Notes: generated from the letters alone by a model not told the origin. A stretch of 46,592 nucleotides of DNA from Euzebyales bacterium (GCA_013695145.1 JACDBB010000169.1:1-46592); one strand, 5' to 3'; counted from the first letter of the stretch, positions 23,910 to 32,628 are shown. Numbers and translations: made by a program.

Positions 23910-25520
23910 TCAGCGGCCAGACGCGGAGAAGTGCTGGTAGTCCTTCGAGGATTCCCAGTCGCCGCCCCAGCCCCAGCCGACCTCGCCGAACGACGCCACC
24001 AGCACGCCGGGACGGACCGCCATGCCAGGGCGGATGTCGGACCGGTCCAGGTAGGCCGCCCCCGCCGGCGGCGACACCTGCTGGCCCCGCACGTACGGGT
24101 TCTGCACCGGGTTGACGTCGACCGCGGCGCCGAAGGCGTGCTCGGACCAGCGGTCGGTGCCCGCCACCGTCCGGCAGTTGAACGCCGAGGTGTTGTTGGC
24201 CGCCATCGACGCGTCGTCGTCCGCGCCGTAGGCGTCCACGAGGCGCATCCGCTCGATCGGGAAGCGCGCGTCGAACAGGTCGCCGAGCACACCCAGGACA
24301 TCCTCGGCGACCGTCACCGCGACGACCATCTCGCCGTGGTGGACGGTCCCGTCGAACCCCCAGTGCCGCACCTGGAGGTGCGCGAGGTCGCCAAGCCCGA
24401 CCGGGCAGCCCTGACGCCATGACACGCCGGACATCTGCTCGCGGACGTCGCTGGGCAGCGGCCCCGCGGACCCTTCGAAACCCGGCCTGGCCGCGCCCCC
24501 GGCGGCCGCCGCGACCTCATCGAGCACCCACCCGCTCAGGGCCGCGCCGCCGCCGACAGCGATCACCTCCGAGAAGCGCTCCGGGTGGCGGCGCAGGGTG
24601 GCGTCGAGGTCGTCCGGCAGCCGACCGAACGGGGCGAGCAGGCTCACGCCGCCGAGCCGGGCGGCCAGCGCTCCAGCGGCCAGCGCATCGGGGAAATCCT
24701 CGCCGGTGGTCACGATCAGCGGTCGCGGAGCGTCGTCGAGCCGAGTGAGCGCGGCCTCCAGCGCCGCCCCGGCGGTTGCGAACCGGTCGCCCCCCGCCAC
24801 CCGGCGCACGTCGCCGGTCTGCTGGCCGAGCGCGGCGGTGACGGCCTTGGAGACGACGGCCTCCCCGCCGAGGATCGTCACCGCGGCCGGATCCAGATCG
24901 CGGAGCGACGCGGCGGTCGCCGCCGGCAGCGCGGCGCGTGCGGTCAACAGCACGGGGGGTACAGGGGTGGCCGCCGCGACCAGCGTCGCGGCGGTCAGCG
25001 CGTCGGGAAAGCGCGCTCCGGACGCGAGCAGCACCTCACCGACCGCATCCTCCGTGCTGCTCGCCGCCGCGGCCGCCGCCGTGGCCCAGCGGTCGGCGCC
25101 AGCGACCCTGACCAGCTGTGGCCGTGTGGGCAGCCGCGACACCGCATCCGCGACGGAGGGGGCCACGGCGGCTTCCCCGCCGAGGACCACCACCTCCGCC
25201 ACGCGGAGGTCCACCAGCGCGTCGGCGGTCGCCGCGGGCAGGCGGTCGGTCCAAGTCAGCAGTACGGGCGCGTCCCTGCTCGCGGCGAGCGCGGTGGCGG
25301 CCAGCGCGTCGGGGAACGCGCCGGCGGTGGCCAGGACCGCGGTCGCGGCTGAGTCCCAGCCTGCCCGCGCCGCGGCCGCGGCGGTGGTGATCCGGTCCGC
25401 TCCGGCGACCCGGCGCGTCGGGAGCGGGTCCGGTTCCGCCGCGCGTGCCGGCGGAACGGCGACGAGCGCCGCTGTGAGCGCCGCGACGGCGGACAGCGCG
25501 GCCCAGCGAGCGGTCCTCAT
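23910..25520 (-). CDS. Secreted M15-type peptidase with three cell-wall-binding (CWB2) repeats
   Basis: 536 residues. A signal peptide (ALSAVAALTAALVAVPPARA) is followed by three CWB2 repeats (RVAGADRITTAAAAARAGW, RVAGADRWATAAAAA, RVAGGDRFATAGAAL with FPDALAA and LGGEAAV blocks) over about 35-345. The C-terminal region is an M15C D-Ala-D-Ala carboxypeptidase-like domain with zinc motif SEHAFGAAVDVNP and terminal KDYQHF. It should trim peptidoglycan stems while anchored to the wall. ATG 25520 is chosen for the signal peptide, with AGGAA-like sequence upstream. Its repeat architecture parallels the CAP/CWB2 gene at 9395. Confidence 0.88.
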   Translation of the reverse strand: MRTARWAALSAVAALTAALVAVPPARAAEPDPLPTRRVAGADRITTAAAAARAGWDSAATAVLATAGAFPDALAATALAASRDAPVLLTWTDRLPAATADALVDLRVAEVVVLGGEAAVAPSVADAVSRLPTRPQLVRVAGADRWATAAAAAASSTEDAVGEVLLASGARFPDALTAATLVAAATPVPPVLLTARAALPAATAASLRDLDPAAVTILGGEAVVSKAVTAALGQQTGDVRRVAGGDRFATAGAALEAALTRLDDAPRPLIVTTGEDFPDALAAGALAARLGGVSLLAPFGRLPDDLDATLRRHPERFSEVIAVGGGAALSGWVLDEVAAAAGGAARPGFEGSAGPLPSDVREQMSGVSWRQGCPVGLGDLAHLQVRHWGFDGTVHHGEMVVAVTVAEDVLGVLGDLFDARFPIERMRLVDAYGADDDASMAANNTSAFNCRTVAGTDRWSEHAFGAAVDVNPVQNPYVRGQQVSPPAGAAYLDRSDIRPGMAVRPGVLVASFGEVGWGWGGDWESSKDYQHFSASGR

Positions 25521-25704
25521 CGTTGGTGTTCCTTTCCTGGCTCGGAGAGGTGCCCGCCTCCATCCTGCACGCCGCCGCCCCGCCACCGCCACCGCCGTCC
25601 GCCTTCGAGCCGCTGTCCACAGGCGGGACCCGTCGATCCGGCCATCGCCGTCACCGGACCCGCACGCTGGCAGCGCACCTCACATGCGGACAGGGGAGAC
25701 GGCG

Positions 25705-26313
25705 ATGACGGAGCAATCCACGGCACCAGGCTGGCACGACGTGAACGACACGCTGGTGGCGCTGGCCACCGGCGACCTCCGACGCGACGGCGAGGTGCAG
25801 CCGTGCATGGCCGCCTTCGCCGGCGACGAGCTGCTGTTCTTCGCGTTTCTCAGGTCGTTCGCCAAGGGCGCCTACGCCGACCCGATCATCGAGCTGCTGG
25901 CGCTGGCGGCGCCCTTGGCAGCCGACCGCGTCGCGATCTCGATGGGTGCGCGCGCCTGGTCCCTCGACGATCCCATTCCGCCCGTGCTGCCCGACGCCGG
26001 CGACCTGCGCCAGCGCGTTCTGGTGATCACGGCGGTCGACGCCGCCACCGGCGACGGCCGCTCAACCGGAACCGTGATCCCGTTCTCCTGCGACGGGGGC
26101 GCCGTCCGGTGGTCGCCACCCGCTGTGGACGGCGAGCACCACGAAGGCTGGATCTGCGGCGCGCTCGAGGTGCTGATCAGCGAGCGGCACCGCATGACCG
26201 CCGGGGTCAGCGAGATCCGGCGTCAGGCGGAGCGCTGCGAGCGGCTCGGCCACGAGCTGCACCTCGGCGCGGCGGCGGCGGACCGTCTGGGTCTGCCAGC
26301 CCCCTACCGCTGA
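25705..26313 (+). CDS. Hypothetical protein
   Basis: 202 residues of unrecognised family. The N-terminal half contains ALATGDLRRDGEVQPCMAAF and two hydrophobic patches (ELLFFAFLRSF, IIELLALAAPLAADRVAIS); the C-terminal third is a helix rich in Arg/Glu. It resembles a soluble alpha/beta protein with no membrane span or signal peptide. ATG 25705 has GGGGAG about 7 nt upstream, favouring it over the in-frame ATG at 25684. It converges with the aldehyde dehydrogenase gene, stops 8 nt apart. Confidence 0.7.
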   Translation: MTEQSTAPGWHDVNDTLVALATGDLRRDGEVQPCMAAFAGDELLFFAFLRSFAKGAYADPIIELLALAAPLAADRVAISMGARAWSLDDPIPPVLPDAGDLRQRVLVITAVDAATGDGRSTGTVIPFSCDGGAVRWSPPAVDGEHHEGWICGALEVLISERHRMTAGVSEIRRQAERCERLGHELHLGAAAADRLGLPAPYR

Positions 26314-26321
26314 GCGGTCTG

Positions 26322-27746
26322 TCAGGAGAGATGCACGACGACCACGGTCTCCTCGAGGTAGTCGCGGACCGCCCACGCCGGACCCTCCCGGGTGTTGCCC
26401 GAGTCGCGGACGCCGCCGTAGGGCTGCTGATCAGCGCGGAATGTGGGCGACTCGTTGATGGTGACCGCGCCGAAGTACAGCTCCCTGGCTCCGCGCAGGG
26501 CGGCGTCGAGGTCGCGGGTGAAGATGCCAGCCTGCAGCCCGTAGTGGGTGGCGTTGGCCAGCCGGATGCCCTCGTCGAGATCGCGGACGGTCTGCACGGC
26601 GAGCACGGGTCCGAACACCTCGTCCTTGCAGACCCTCATGTCCGGGGTCACCTCGTCGAGGACGGTCGGCTGCAGGGTGCCGTCCTCGTTGAGCTCGCCG
26701 CCGACGAGCACCTTCGCGCCGGCGTCCACGGCCTCGCGGATCCAGCTCAGCACACGGTCGCGATCGTCGGAACGGATCAGCGGGCCCACGTCGGTGTCGG
26801 GGTCCAGCGGGTCGCCGACCCGCAAGTCAGCGACGTCGGCCACGAGGCGGGCGCAGAAGTCGTCCTTCACCACGGCGTCGACGTACACACGCTGTGCGGA
26901 GATGCACGACTGGCCCGCGAACTGGAAGCCGGTGGCCGCCAGCCGCGCCGCGGCGCGGTCGAGGTCTGCGGTGGCGTCGATGATCACCGGGGTGTTGTTG
27001 CCCAGCTCCATCAGCACCGGTTTGCGGGGGTTGTCGTCCTGCAGGCCATGGCCGACTCCTGTTGAGCCGGTGAAGGAGATCACCTTCACCTCAGGACGGC
27101 CGGTGATGACCGGGCCGATCTCGCTCGAGGCGCCGGTGAGCACGTTGAGAAAGCCGTGGGGCATGCCGGCCTCGGTGAGGATCTCGGCCAGCATGAACGC
27201 GGTCAGCGGGGTGTCACCCGCCGGCTTGAGCACCACAGGGCAGCCGGCGGCGAACGCCGGCGCCAGTTTGTGGGTCACCAGGTTCAGGGGGAAGTTGAAC
27301 GGCGTGATGGCGGCGACGACGCCCTTGGGGCGCAACAGCGTGAACCCGAACTTGCCGACGCCGTTCGACGAGGCCGAGAGCGGGACGACGCTGCCCGCCA
27401 GCTGACGGGCCTCGACCGCCGAGAAGCGCAGCGTGTCGACGCACCGGTCCGCCTCGACGCCGGCGGTCGTCACCGGCTTGCCTGCCTCCTCCGCCATGGA
27501 ACGGGCGAGGTCGTCGCGTCGCTCGGTCACGAGCAGCGCCGCGCGCTCCAGGATCTCGGCGCGCTCGTGCTCGGCCGGGCAGCCGCGTTCGTGCGCCGCG
27601 TCTGCGGCCGTGACAGCGCGCTCGGCGTCGTCGGCCGTGGCCACGGCGACCCGCCCGACGACGTTGCCGTCGTAGGGGCTGGTGACGTCGCGCCGCTCGT
27701 TGGTGTCGACCCAGTCGCCGTCGATGAACAACTTGTAGGTCCGCAT
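26322..27746 (-). CDS. NAD(P)-dependent aldehyde dehydrogenase
   Basis: 474 residues with the ALDH fold: NFPLNLVTHKLAPAFAAG, FTGSTGVG for the cofactor, the catalytic glutamate in MELGNN (about 246) and the catalytic cysteine in FAGQSCISAQRV (about 278). EVFGPVLAVQTV near the C-terminus is also typical. It oxidises an aldehyde to the acid; the substrate cannot be told from sequence. AGGAGG upstream gives 7 nt spacing to ATG 27746 and 4 nt to ATG 27749, so the former is chosen; GTG at 27752 is also in frame. Divergent from the gene at 27815. Confidence 0.93.
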   Translation of the reverse strand: MRTYKLFIDGDWVDTNERRDVTSPYDGNVVGRVAVATADDAERAVTAADAAHERGCPAEHERAEILERAALLVTERRDDLARSMAEEAGKPVTTAGVEADRCVDTLRFSAVEARQLAGSVVPLSASSNGVGKFGFTLLRPKGVVAAITPFNFPLNLVTHKLAPAFAAGCPVVLKPAGDTPLTAFMLAEILTEAGMPHGFLNVLTGASSEIGPVITGRPEVKVISFTGSTGVGHGLQDDNPRKPVLMELGNNTPVIIDATADLDRAAARLAATGFQFAGQSCISAQRVYVDAVVKDDFCARLVADVADLRVGDPLDPDTDVGPLIRSDDRDRVLSWIREAVDAGAKVLVGGELNEDGTLQPTVLDEVTPDMRVCKDEVFGPVLAVQTVRDLDEGIRLANATHYGLQAGIFTRDLDAALRGARELYFGAVTINESPTFRADQQPYGGVRDSGNTREGPAWAVRDYLEETVVVVHLS

Positions 27747-27799
27747 CATCACGCCTCCTGCTCCTGCCCGGCGGCGCAGGCGGCCGCCGTGTCGTCCCG

Positions 27800-27805
27800 T
27801 ACCAT
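27800..27805 (+). promoter_or_regulatory. Candidate -10 box (TACCAT) for the gene at 27815
   Basis: TACCAT ends 9 nt before the ATG at 27815, consistent with a leaderless or very short leader. No -35 was found. Confidence 0.25.
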
Positions 27806-27814
27806 TCCCAGGTC

Positions 27815-28219
27815 ATGCTGCGCGGACGCAAACGGATGCCGGAGCCGCTCGTCGTCCCCTGGGAGAGGTTCCAGGGCCAGGCAGAGCGGGTGGAGCGGGC
27901 CCGCCAGGCGCTGCTGGGCTGTCTGCCGGTCGGGCGGGTGGATCCCGCTCCGGTGCCGGTCGGGCTCGATCTGCTCCATGACGAGCTCCGGGTCGTGCGC
28001 GCCGAGCTGGGCGCGTGGAGGGTCGAGCCGGTCGACGCCAGGTGGGAGGCCTGCCGGGACGGGATCGACGAGGCGCTCGCAGCCGTCCCTGAGGCCCGCC
28101 GGATCGCGGCCAGCACCACCGAGCTCGAGGAGCTGCTCGACGCCGTCGGCCAGTGCGTCGCGCCGCTGGACGCCTGGCGCGACGCGGAGCGGTCGTGGCT
28201 CCGGCTCCGTGTGAGATGA
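27815..28219 (+). CDS. Hypothetical helical protein
   Basis: 134 residues, strongly charged and predicted mostly alpha-helical (QAERVERARQALL, LLHDELRVVRAELGAW, ELEELLDAVGQCVAPLD). No known domain recognised. A short in-frame ATG at 27836 is an alternative start. The gene is followed 9 nt after its stop by a very strong hairpin, which supports a real transcription unit. Divergent from the aldehyde dehydrogenase. Confidence 0.62.
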   Translation: MLRGRKRMPEPLVVPWERFQGQAERVERARQALLGCLPVGRVDPAPVPVGLDLLHDELRVVRAELGAWRVEPVDARWEACRDGIDEALAAVPEARRIAASTTELEELLDAVGQCVAPLDAWRDAERSWLRLRVR

Positions 28220-28228
28220 GACCCACAC

Positions 28229-28270
28229 ACCGAACGACCCCGGGACCGCGGGGTCCTGGGGTCGTTCGGT
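28229..28270. terminator. Strong bidirectional hairpin terminator
   Basis: ACCGAACGACCCC and GGGGTCGTTCGGT form a perfect 13-bp stem. After one G/T position it continues with GGACC/GGTCC and closes on a GCGG loop, giving a 19-bp stem. It sits between the end of the gene at 27815 and the convergent arfB-like gene (stop 28390). Confidence 0.8.
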
Positions 28271-28389
28271 GACTGGCCTGGCGCGGTGGTCGGCTGCCCC
28301 CCACTGTTCGGTACAACGAGCGAGACGGCTTGAGGTGACGGTGCGGCTTGTCGTCCGACCGACCGCTCCCGACCGCTGCGCCCATCCGT

Positions 28390-28818
28390 TCAGCTGGAGG
28401 GATCCGGTGGCTGGCGGAGCGTCTTGGTCTCGCCCCGCCTGCGCTTCTGTTCCAGGCGGCGCCGCATGGACGCGCGTGACGGTCGGGTGCGCCGCCGCGG
28501 CCGGCGGGGCCGCACAGCCTCGGCCACCAGGTGCGCGAACCGCGCGATGACCGCCTCCCGGTTCCGGGTCTGCGACCGGTGCTCGGACGCGGTCAGCACG
28601 AGCACTCCCTCGGAGGTGATCCGGTTGCCGAGGTGCGCGGTGATCGCCGCGCGCTGCGCGTCGTCGAGCGAGGGCGAACCCGCCACGTCGAAGCGCAGCT
28701 CGACCTTCGTGCTGCTGGTGTTGACGTGCTGGCCGCCTGGGCCGCCGGCGCGCGCGAACGCGACCTCGAGCTCCGCTGCCGGGATCACGAGACCGTCGCT
28801 GATGCGCACGTCGTCCAC
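28390..28818 (-). CDS. arfB: Peptidyl-tRNA hydrolase ArfB-like (RF-1 domain, ribosome rescue)
   Basis: 142 residues with the GGQ catalytic motif GGPGGQH at residues 25-31 and a basic, Arg/Lys-rich C-terminal tail (RRPRRRTRPSRASMRRRLEQKRRRGE). This is the composition of ArfB/YaeJ, which enters stalled ribosomes and hydrolyses peptidyl-tRNA. The start is GTG at 28818 (VDDVRIS); no strong Shine-Dalgarno is seen. Divergent from the MATE exporter. Confidence 0.9.
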   Translation of the reverse strand: MDDVRISDGLVIPAAELEVAFARAGGPGGQHVNTSSTKVELRFDVAGSPSLDDAQRAAITAHLGNRITSEGVLVLTASEHRSQTRNREAVIARFAHLVAEAVRPRRPRRRTRPSRASMRRRLEQKRRRGETKTLRQPPDPSS

Positions 28819-28874
28819 GAGCCCAGCATGCGCCGCCGCCCCCGGCCCGCATACATGTAACGAGCCACTTTGGT

Positions 28875-28903
28875 TTGACCCATTACCGATCCGTGGCTAG
28901 CGT
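28875..28903 (+). promoter_or_regulatory. Promoter of the MATE gene (TTGACC - 17 nt - TAGCGT)
   Basis: TTGACC (28875-28880) and TAGCGT (28898-28903) are separated by 17 nt, a good housekeeping-sigma spacing. The -10 box ends 6 nt before the GTG at 28910 and there is no Shine-Dalgarno, so the transcript is likely leaderless. Confidence 0.55.
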
Positions 28904-28909
28904 GAGCGC

Positions 28910-30244
28910 GTGTCCACGGCCGCGGCCCCGGCTCCAGCCTCTCATCGCGAGGTGCTGGCGCTCGCGCTGCCCGCGATGGGTGCGCTGGCCGCCGACCCGC
29001 TCCTGTCGCTGGTCGACACCGCACTGGTCGGGCGCCTCGGCGCGGTGTCGCTGGCCGCGCTCGGCGTCTGCGTCGCCGTCTTCACGACGGTCTTCTGGGT
29101 GTTCAACTTCCTGACCTACGGCACGACGGCAGAGGTGGCGCGCCTGCGCGGCGCCGGCCGGCCCGATGAGGCGGCCCGCTACGCGCTGCAGGCGCTGTGG
29201 CTGGCGGCCGCGTGCGGGCTCGCCGTCCTGGCCGTGCTGCAGGTCGCCGCGCCGCTCATCGTCGCTGCGATGGGCGCGACCGGCGAGATCGCGGCGCCGG
29301 CCACCTCCTACCTGCGCGTCCGAGCGCTGGCCGCGGTCCCCGTGCTGGTGGTTGCGGTCGGCCACGGCGCCTTCCGGGGGCTCAAGGACACGCGAACGCC
29401 GCTGTGGATCGCACTCGCCGCGAACGGTGTCAACGCCGTGCTGAGCTGGGCGCTCATCTACCCGGCCGGCCTCGGCGTCGTCGGCGCGGCATGGGGCACC
29501 GTCGCCGCGCAGACCGGAGCGGCCTCGGCCTTCCTGGTCCTCGCGCGCGGGCGGTTCGGTGTCCCAGCCCTCGGTGTCGACCCGACCGCGATGCGCGCGA
29601 TCGCGCGGATATCCCGCGACCTGTTCCTGCGTACGGCGGCGCTGCTGTCGGCGCTGCTGATCTCCACGGCGGCGGCCACCCGGCTCGGCGTGACCACGGT
29701 GGCCGCGCACCAGATCGCCCGCGAGCTGTGGACGATGCTGACCCTTGTCCTCGACGGGTTCGCGATCGCCGGGCAGGCGTTCGTCGCCACCGCCCTGGGG
29801 GCCGGCCGACCGGACGTCGCACGGGCGGACGCGCGCCGCCTGATCGTGTGGGGCCTGGCCGCCGGCGTGGTGGTCGGGCTCGGCTACCTGGCGCTGGCGG
29901 GACCGCTGCCTGGCGTGTTCACCGATGATGCGGCCGTCCTGGCTGAGGTCGGCTCGGTGTGGGTGATGATCGCGCTGCTGCAGCCGATCGGCGGTGTGGT
30001 CTTCGTGCTGGACGGCGTACTCATGGGCGCGGGGGACTTTCGCTTTCTGCTGGTGTCGACCGCCGCGGCGTCGCTGGGGGTGCTCGCGCCCCTGTCGCTG
30101 CTCGCGCTGGCCCTCGACACCGGCCTCGCCGGCATCTGGTACGGGATGGTCGCCCTGATGATCGTGCGCCTGGCCGCGGTGCTGTGGCGCCTGCGCGGTG
30201 ACGCCTGGACCGTCCGCGCCCTCGGCCGCACGGCCAACGCGTGA
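28910..30244 (+). CDS. MATE family efflux transporter (DinF-like)
   Basis: 444 residues with about twelve hydrophobic segments arranged as two homologous halves, beginning LALPAMGALAADPLLSLVDTALVGRLG, as MATE cation/drug antiporters do. Other family features are GVFRGL-like (HGAFRGLKDT) and TVAAHQIARELW. It probably exports cationic or small organic compounds using H+ or Na+; the substrate is unknown. GTG 28910 is the only start compatible with the promoter; no ribosome-binding site is present. Monocistronic; a degraded IS-containing region follows. Confidence 0.92.
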   Translation: MSTAAAPAPASHREVLALALPAMGALAADPLLSLVDTALVGRLGAVSLAALGVCVAVFTTVFWVFNFLTYGTTAEVARLRGAGRPDEAARYALQALWLAAACGLAVLAVLQVAAPLIVAAMGATGEIAAPATSYLRVRALAAVPVLVVAVGHGAFRGLKDTRTPLWIALAANGVNAVLSWALIYPAGLGVVGAAWGTVAAQTGAASAFLVLARGRFGVPALGVDPTAMRAIARISRDLFLRTAALLSALLISTAAATRLGVTTVAAHQIARELWTMLTLVLDGFAIAGQAFVATALGAGRPDVARADARRLIVWGLAAGVVVGLGYLALAGPLPGVFTDDAAVLAEVGSVWVMIALLQPIGGVVFVLDGVLMGAGDFRFLLVSTAAASLGVLAPLSLLALALDTGLAGIWYGMVALMIVRLAAVLWRLRGDAWTVRALGRTANA

Positions 30245-30384
30245 CCGCTCTTAGCTTCTTAGAAGGTGTTTGAGTAGGCCCGGGCGAACTCGCCTACGCG
30301 ACACGCCGTCGCCACCGGCCGAAGGCCGCGACCCCGGCGGCCGCGCCGACCGCCCCGATCACGCCGACGCTGGTCCGTGCCGAC

Positions 30385-30579
30385 CTACCCCCGATCCCAA
30401 ACACGTCGTCCCAGGCCGCGCCAGTAGGTGGCCCGGCTCGCGCGCATCAGGCGGCGCCTGGCGGCGTTGGGCTCGTCGCGAGCGCGATCAAGGAGCTTGC
30501 TGTCGCTGAGCCCCGACAGCTGGCGAGCGCGCGCGAGTCGCTTGGCTTCGATCGTGGTGGAGATCCGCGCACGTTTCAT
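30385..30579 (-). pseudogene. VapB/CopG-like antitoxin remnant, C-terminus replaced by repeat R2
   Basis: The 64-residue ORF starts [20 protein letters not shown] then [12 protein letters not shown], which resembles the ribbon-helix-helix N-terminus of small type II antitoxins. After residue about 33 the reading continues through the dispersed repeat ([18 protein letters not shown]), so the normal C-terminal toxin-binding part is missing. No toxin gene is adjacent. Probably inactive. Confidence 0.5.
30416..30478 (+). repeat. Dispersed repeat R2, copy 1
   Basis: 63 nt, 59 identical to 35877-35939, differing only at four transitions. It begins CCGCGCCAG, ends GGGCTCGTCG and contains GC-rich inverted segments (CGCCAG / CTGGCG). 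This copy interrupts the antitoxin-like ORF. Confidence 0.85.
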
Positions 30580-30594
30580 GCCACTGACCGTAGC

Positions 30595-30774
30595 ATGAGA
30601 CGACGCATCCGGACTTGGAGCCGGGGCTCACAGGGTGGACGGCCGCCGGCCTTCGACAAGGAGGCCTACACGCGCCGCAACGTGGTCGAGTGCTGCTTCA
30701 ACCGGCTCAAGCAGCAGGCTCTAGACGGCGAAGAGTTCGGTCGCGAGCTCGTCGAGAGTGGCGATGTCTTGTAG
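30595..30774 (+). mobile_element. IS5-family transposase C-terminal fragment (remnant)
   Basis: The frame from ATG 30595 reads [20 protein letters not shown] followed by FNRLKQ, the conserved C-terminal block of IS5-type DDE transposases (NVVE carries the final catalytic Glu). Similarity stops near 30713 and the ORF runs into the 3' end of the phosphotransferase gene. Only about 40 codons of transposase remain; clearly a relic. Confidence 0.72.
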
Positions 30775-31656
30775 CGGGAGCAGGGCCGCGATGGGCTCGA
30801 AGACGTCGCACGTGTGGTGCTCGGCAAGACCGACTGCCTGGCGGTGCAGCGCAAGACCCAGCGCCTGGCGGGGAAGGCCCTCACCGACCGGCCAGTCGCT
30901 GGCCTCCAGGAACACCCGAAACAGTGCCTTGTCGCAGTCGAACATGTCGCGGTAGAGCTGGATGAGCTCATAGTGCCGATCGGTCACCATCGCATCGCCC
31001 CAGTCGATGATCCCGGTGAGGCGACCGTTCTCGACGAACACATGGTTGGCGACCAGGTCGCCGTGGACGAAGACGCGGTCGAACGGCCCGAGCCGGGCGA
31101 GGTAGTCGTCGATCTGCGCGATCAGATGAGGCGGCAGCGAGCTCCGCTCCGCGGCCGCCGTCACGTCCATGGCCGGCCAGTCCGCGTCCGTGGCGACGCC
31201 CGACGGACGCAACGCGTGCACGCGCCGTACCTGCCTTCCCAGCTCCGCGGCGATCGAAAGCCGCTGTTCGGCCGACAGTCCGGCACGCCACGAGGCGAGC
31301 CCGGACATGCGTGTGGTGATCAGGTATGGCCATGGGGCGTCGACATCGTCGTACAACCGCCCCTCCGCCAGCGGGCTGGGCGCGGCGATCTCCGGGTCGG
31401 TGGCGACCAGGGCCTGCGCCGCGCGTTCGGCCGCGTGACTCCCGCGCCACGATCGGGAGCAGCCGAACAGCTTCACCACGACATCGCCGTAGAGGAAGGT
31501 CGGGTACGTCGCGTTGAACCCGGCCACCGGCTCCCGTCCAGCGTCAGCCAGGTCGTGACGCTTGAGGATCTCGGCGACGTACGGCCACCAGAAGCCGACG
31601 TCGCCGAGGCGCGAGACGTGCTCCTGAAGCGACGCGAACGTGGGAGGTGCGGTCAC
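30721..31656 (-). CDS. Aminoglycoside phosphotransferase-family kinase (APH-like)
   Basis: 311 residues with the APH/choline-kinase fold: catalytic loop [17 protein letters not shown] (HGD-x4-N, near 197) and the metal motif GIIDWGDA. Family members phosphorylate small hydroxylated molecules; the aminoglycoside name reflects fold only, so resistance should not be assumed. Start GTG 31656 overlaps the pfkA stop (GTGA), indicating translational coupling with a glycolytic kinase. The 3' end borders an IS scar, but the protein looks complete. Confidence 0.85.
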   Translation of the reverse strand: MTAPPTFASLQEHVSRLGDVGFWWPYVAEILKRHDLADAGREPVAGFNATYPTFLYGDVVVKLFGCSRSWRGSHAAERAAQALVATDPEIAAPSPLAEGRLYDDVDAPWPYLITTRMSGLASWRAGLSAEQRLSIAAELGRQVRRVHALRPSGVATDADWPAMDVTAAAERSSLPPHLIAQIDDYLARLGPFDRVFVHGDLVANHVFVENGRLTGIIDWGDAMVTDRHYELIQLYRDMFDCDKALFRVFLEASDWPVGEGLPRQALGLALHRQAVGLAEHHTCDVFEPIAALLPLQDIATLDELATELFAV

Positions 31657-32621
31657 CGGGCCAGGCGGTCCATCAGCGTCAGCAAGTCCTCCGGGGTCCG
31701 GTCCGCGGTCGACCACGTCCGCTCGAGGGGCGTGTGGACGACCTCGCCGCAGCGCTGGCCGACCATCGCCCGGTCCGCCCCGCCGATCAGCGCCGCGACC
31801 GCGGCGTCGCCGAGCAACGCGCCGAGGACCCGGTCGCGCATCATCGGTGGGCCGCCACGCTGCACGTGGCCCAACGCCGTCACCCGGTGGTCGACGTCCA
31901 CGCCCTCCGCGACCGCCTCCGCGATCTCGAACGCGCTGCCCGCGTCGTCGCCCTCGGCCACGACCACCAGGCAGAAGCGCTTGCCGAGGGCGAACGATCT
32001 GCGGATCCGCTCCCGTATCCGGGCGACGTCCGTCGGGCGCTCCGGAACCAGCACCTCGGTCGCGCCACCGGCCAGCGCCGAGTAGAGCGCCAGCCAGCCC
32101 GAGTGGCGGCCCATCACCTCTATGAAGAACAACCGGCCATGGCTGGCCGCGGTGTCGCGGATGCGGTCGATCGACTCCAGCGCGGTGTTCACCGCTGTGT
32201 CGAAGCCGAGGGTGAAGTCGGTGCCGATCAGATCGTTGTCGATCGTTCCGGGGATGCCGACGACGTGGATGTGGCCCTCCCGGGACAGGGCGTCGCCGCC
32301 GCGGAACGTCCCGTCACCGCCGATCACGACCAGGCCGTCGATGCCGAAAAGATCCAGGTGCTTGAGTGCCTGCCGGCGACCCTCGGTGGTCCGGAACGCG
32401 GGGGAGCGCGCCGTGCCGAGAACGGTGCCGCCGAGGTGCAGGATCCCCGACACGGCACGGGCGCCGAGCGGTTCGACACGGCCCTCGATCAGACCGGCGT
32501 AGCCGTCGCGCACGCCGAACGTCTCGAGCCCGTGGAAGTCTGCGGACCGCACGACGGCACGCACGGCCGCGTTCATACCCGGGGCGTCGCCGCCGCTGGT
32601 CAGTACCGCGATGCGTCGCAT
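31653..32621 (-). CDS. pfkA: ATP-dependent 6-phosphofructokinase
   Basis: 322 residues, normal PfkA size. RIAVLTSGGDAPGMNAAVRA opens the protein; GGDGTF (about 102-107) and PGTIDND (about 122-128) carry the glycines that mark ATP-dependent rather than PPi-dependent enzymes; EVMGRHSGWLAL and LGHVQRGGPP complete the substrate site. It phosphorylates fructose-6-phosphate. ATG 32621 follows a TAGTCT box by 7 nt with no Shine-Dalgarno, suggesting a leaderless mRNA. It forms an operon with the APH-like gene. Divergent from the GNAT at 32682. Confidence 0.95.
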   Translation of the reverse strand: MRRIAVLTSGGDAPGMNAAVRAVVRSADFHGLETFGVRDGYAGLIEGRVEPLGARAVSGILHLGGTVLGTARSPAFRTTEGRRQALKHLDLFGIDGLVVIGGDGTFRGGDALSREGHIHVVGIPGTIDNDLIGTDFTLGFDTAVNTALESIDRIRDTAASHGRLFFIEVMGRHSGWLALYSALAGGATEVLVPERPTDVARIRERIRRSFALGKRFCLVVVAEGDDAGSAFEIAEAVAEGVDVDHRVTALGHVQRGGPPMMRDRVLGALLGDAAVAALIGGADRAMVGQRCGEVVHTPLERTWSTADRTPEDLLTLMDRLAR

Positions 32622-32628
32622 GGCGGGC

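Larger units (their letters stand above)
30245..30720. other. Degenerate scar region with IS, repeat and antitoxin remnants
   Basis: About 475 nt with no intact gene. Contents: TTAGAAGGTGTTTGAGTAGG near 30260-30280, which may be a residual end of an IS5-type element; a 63-bp dispersed repeat (30416-30478); a truncated antitoxin-like ORF (30385-30579, minus); and an IS5-type transposase C-terminal fragment (30595-30774, plus). Confidence 0.6.

Noticed and set aside
30721-31656. Antibiotic resistance by the APH-like kinase
   Set aside because: The APH fold is shared by many metabolic kinases, and the gene is coupled to pfkA; no evidence for aminoglycoside specificity.
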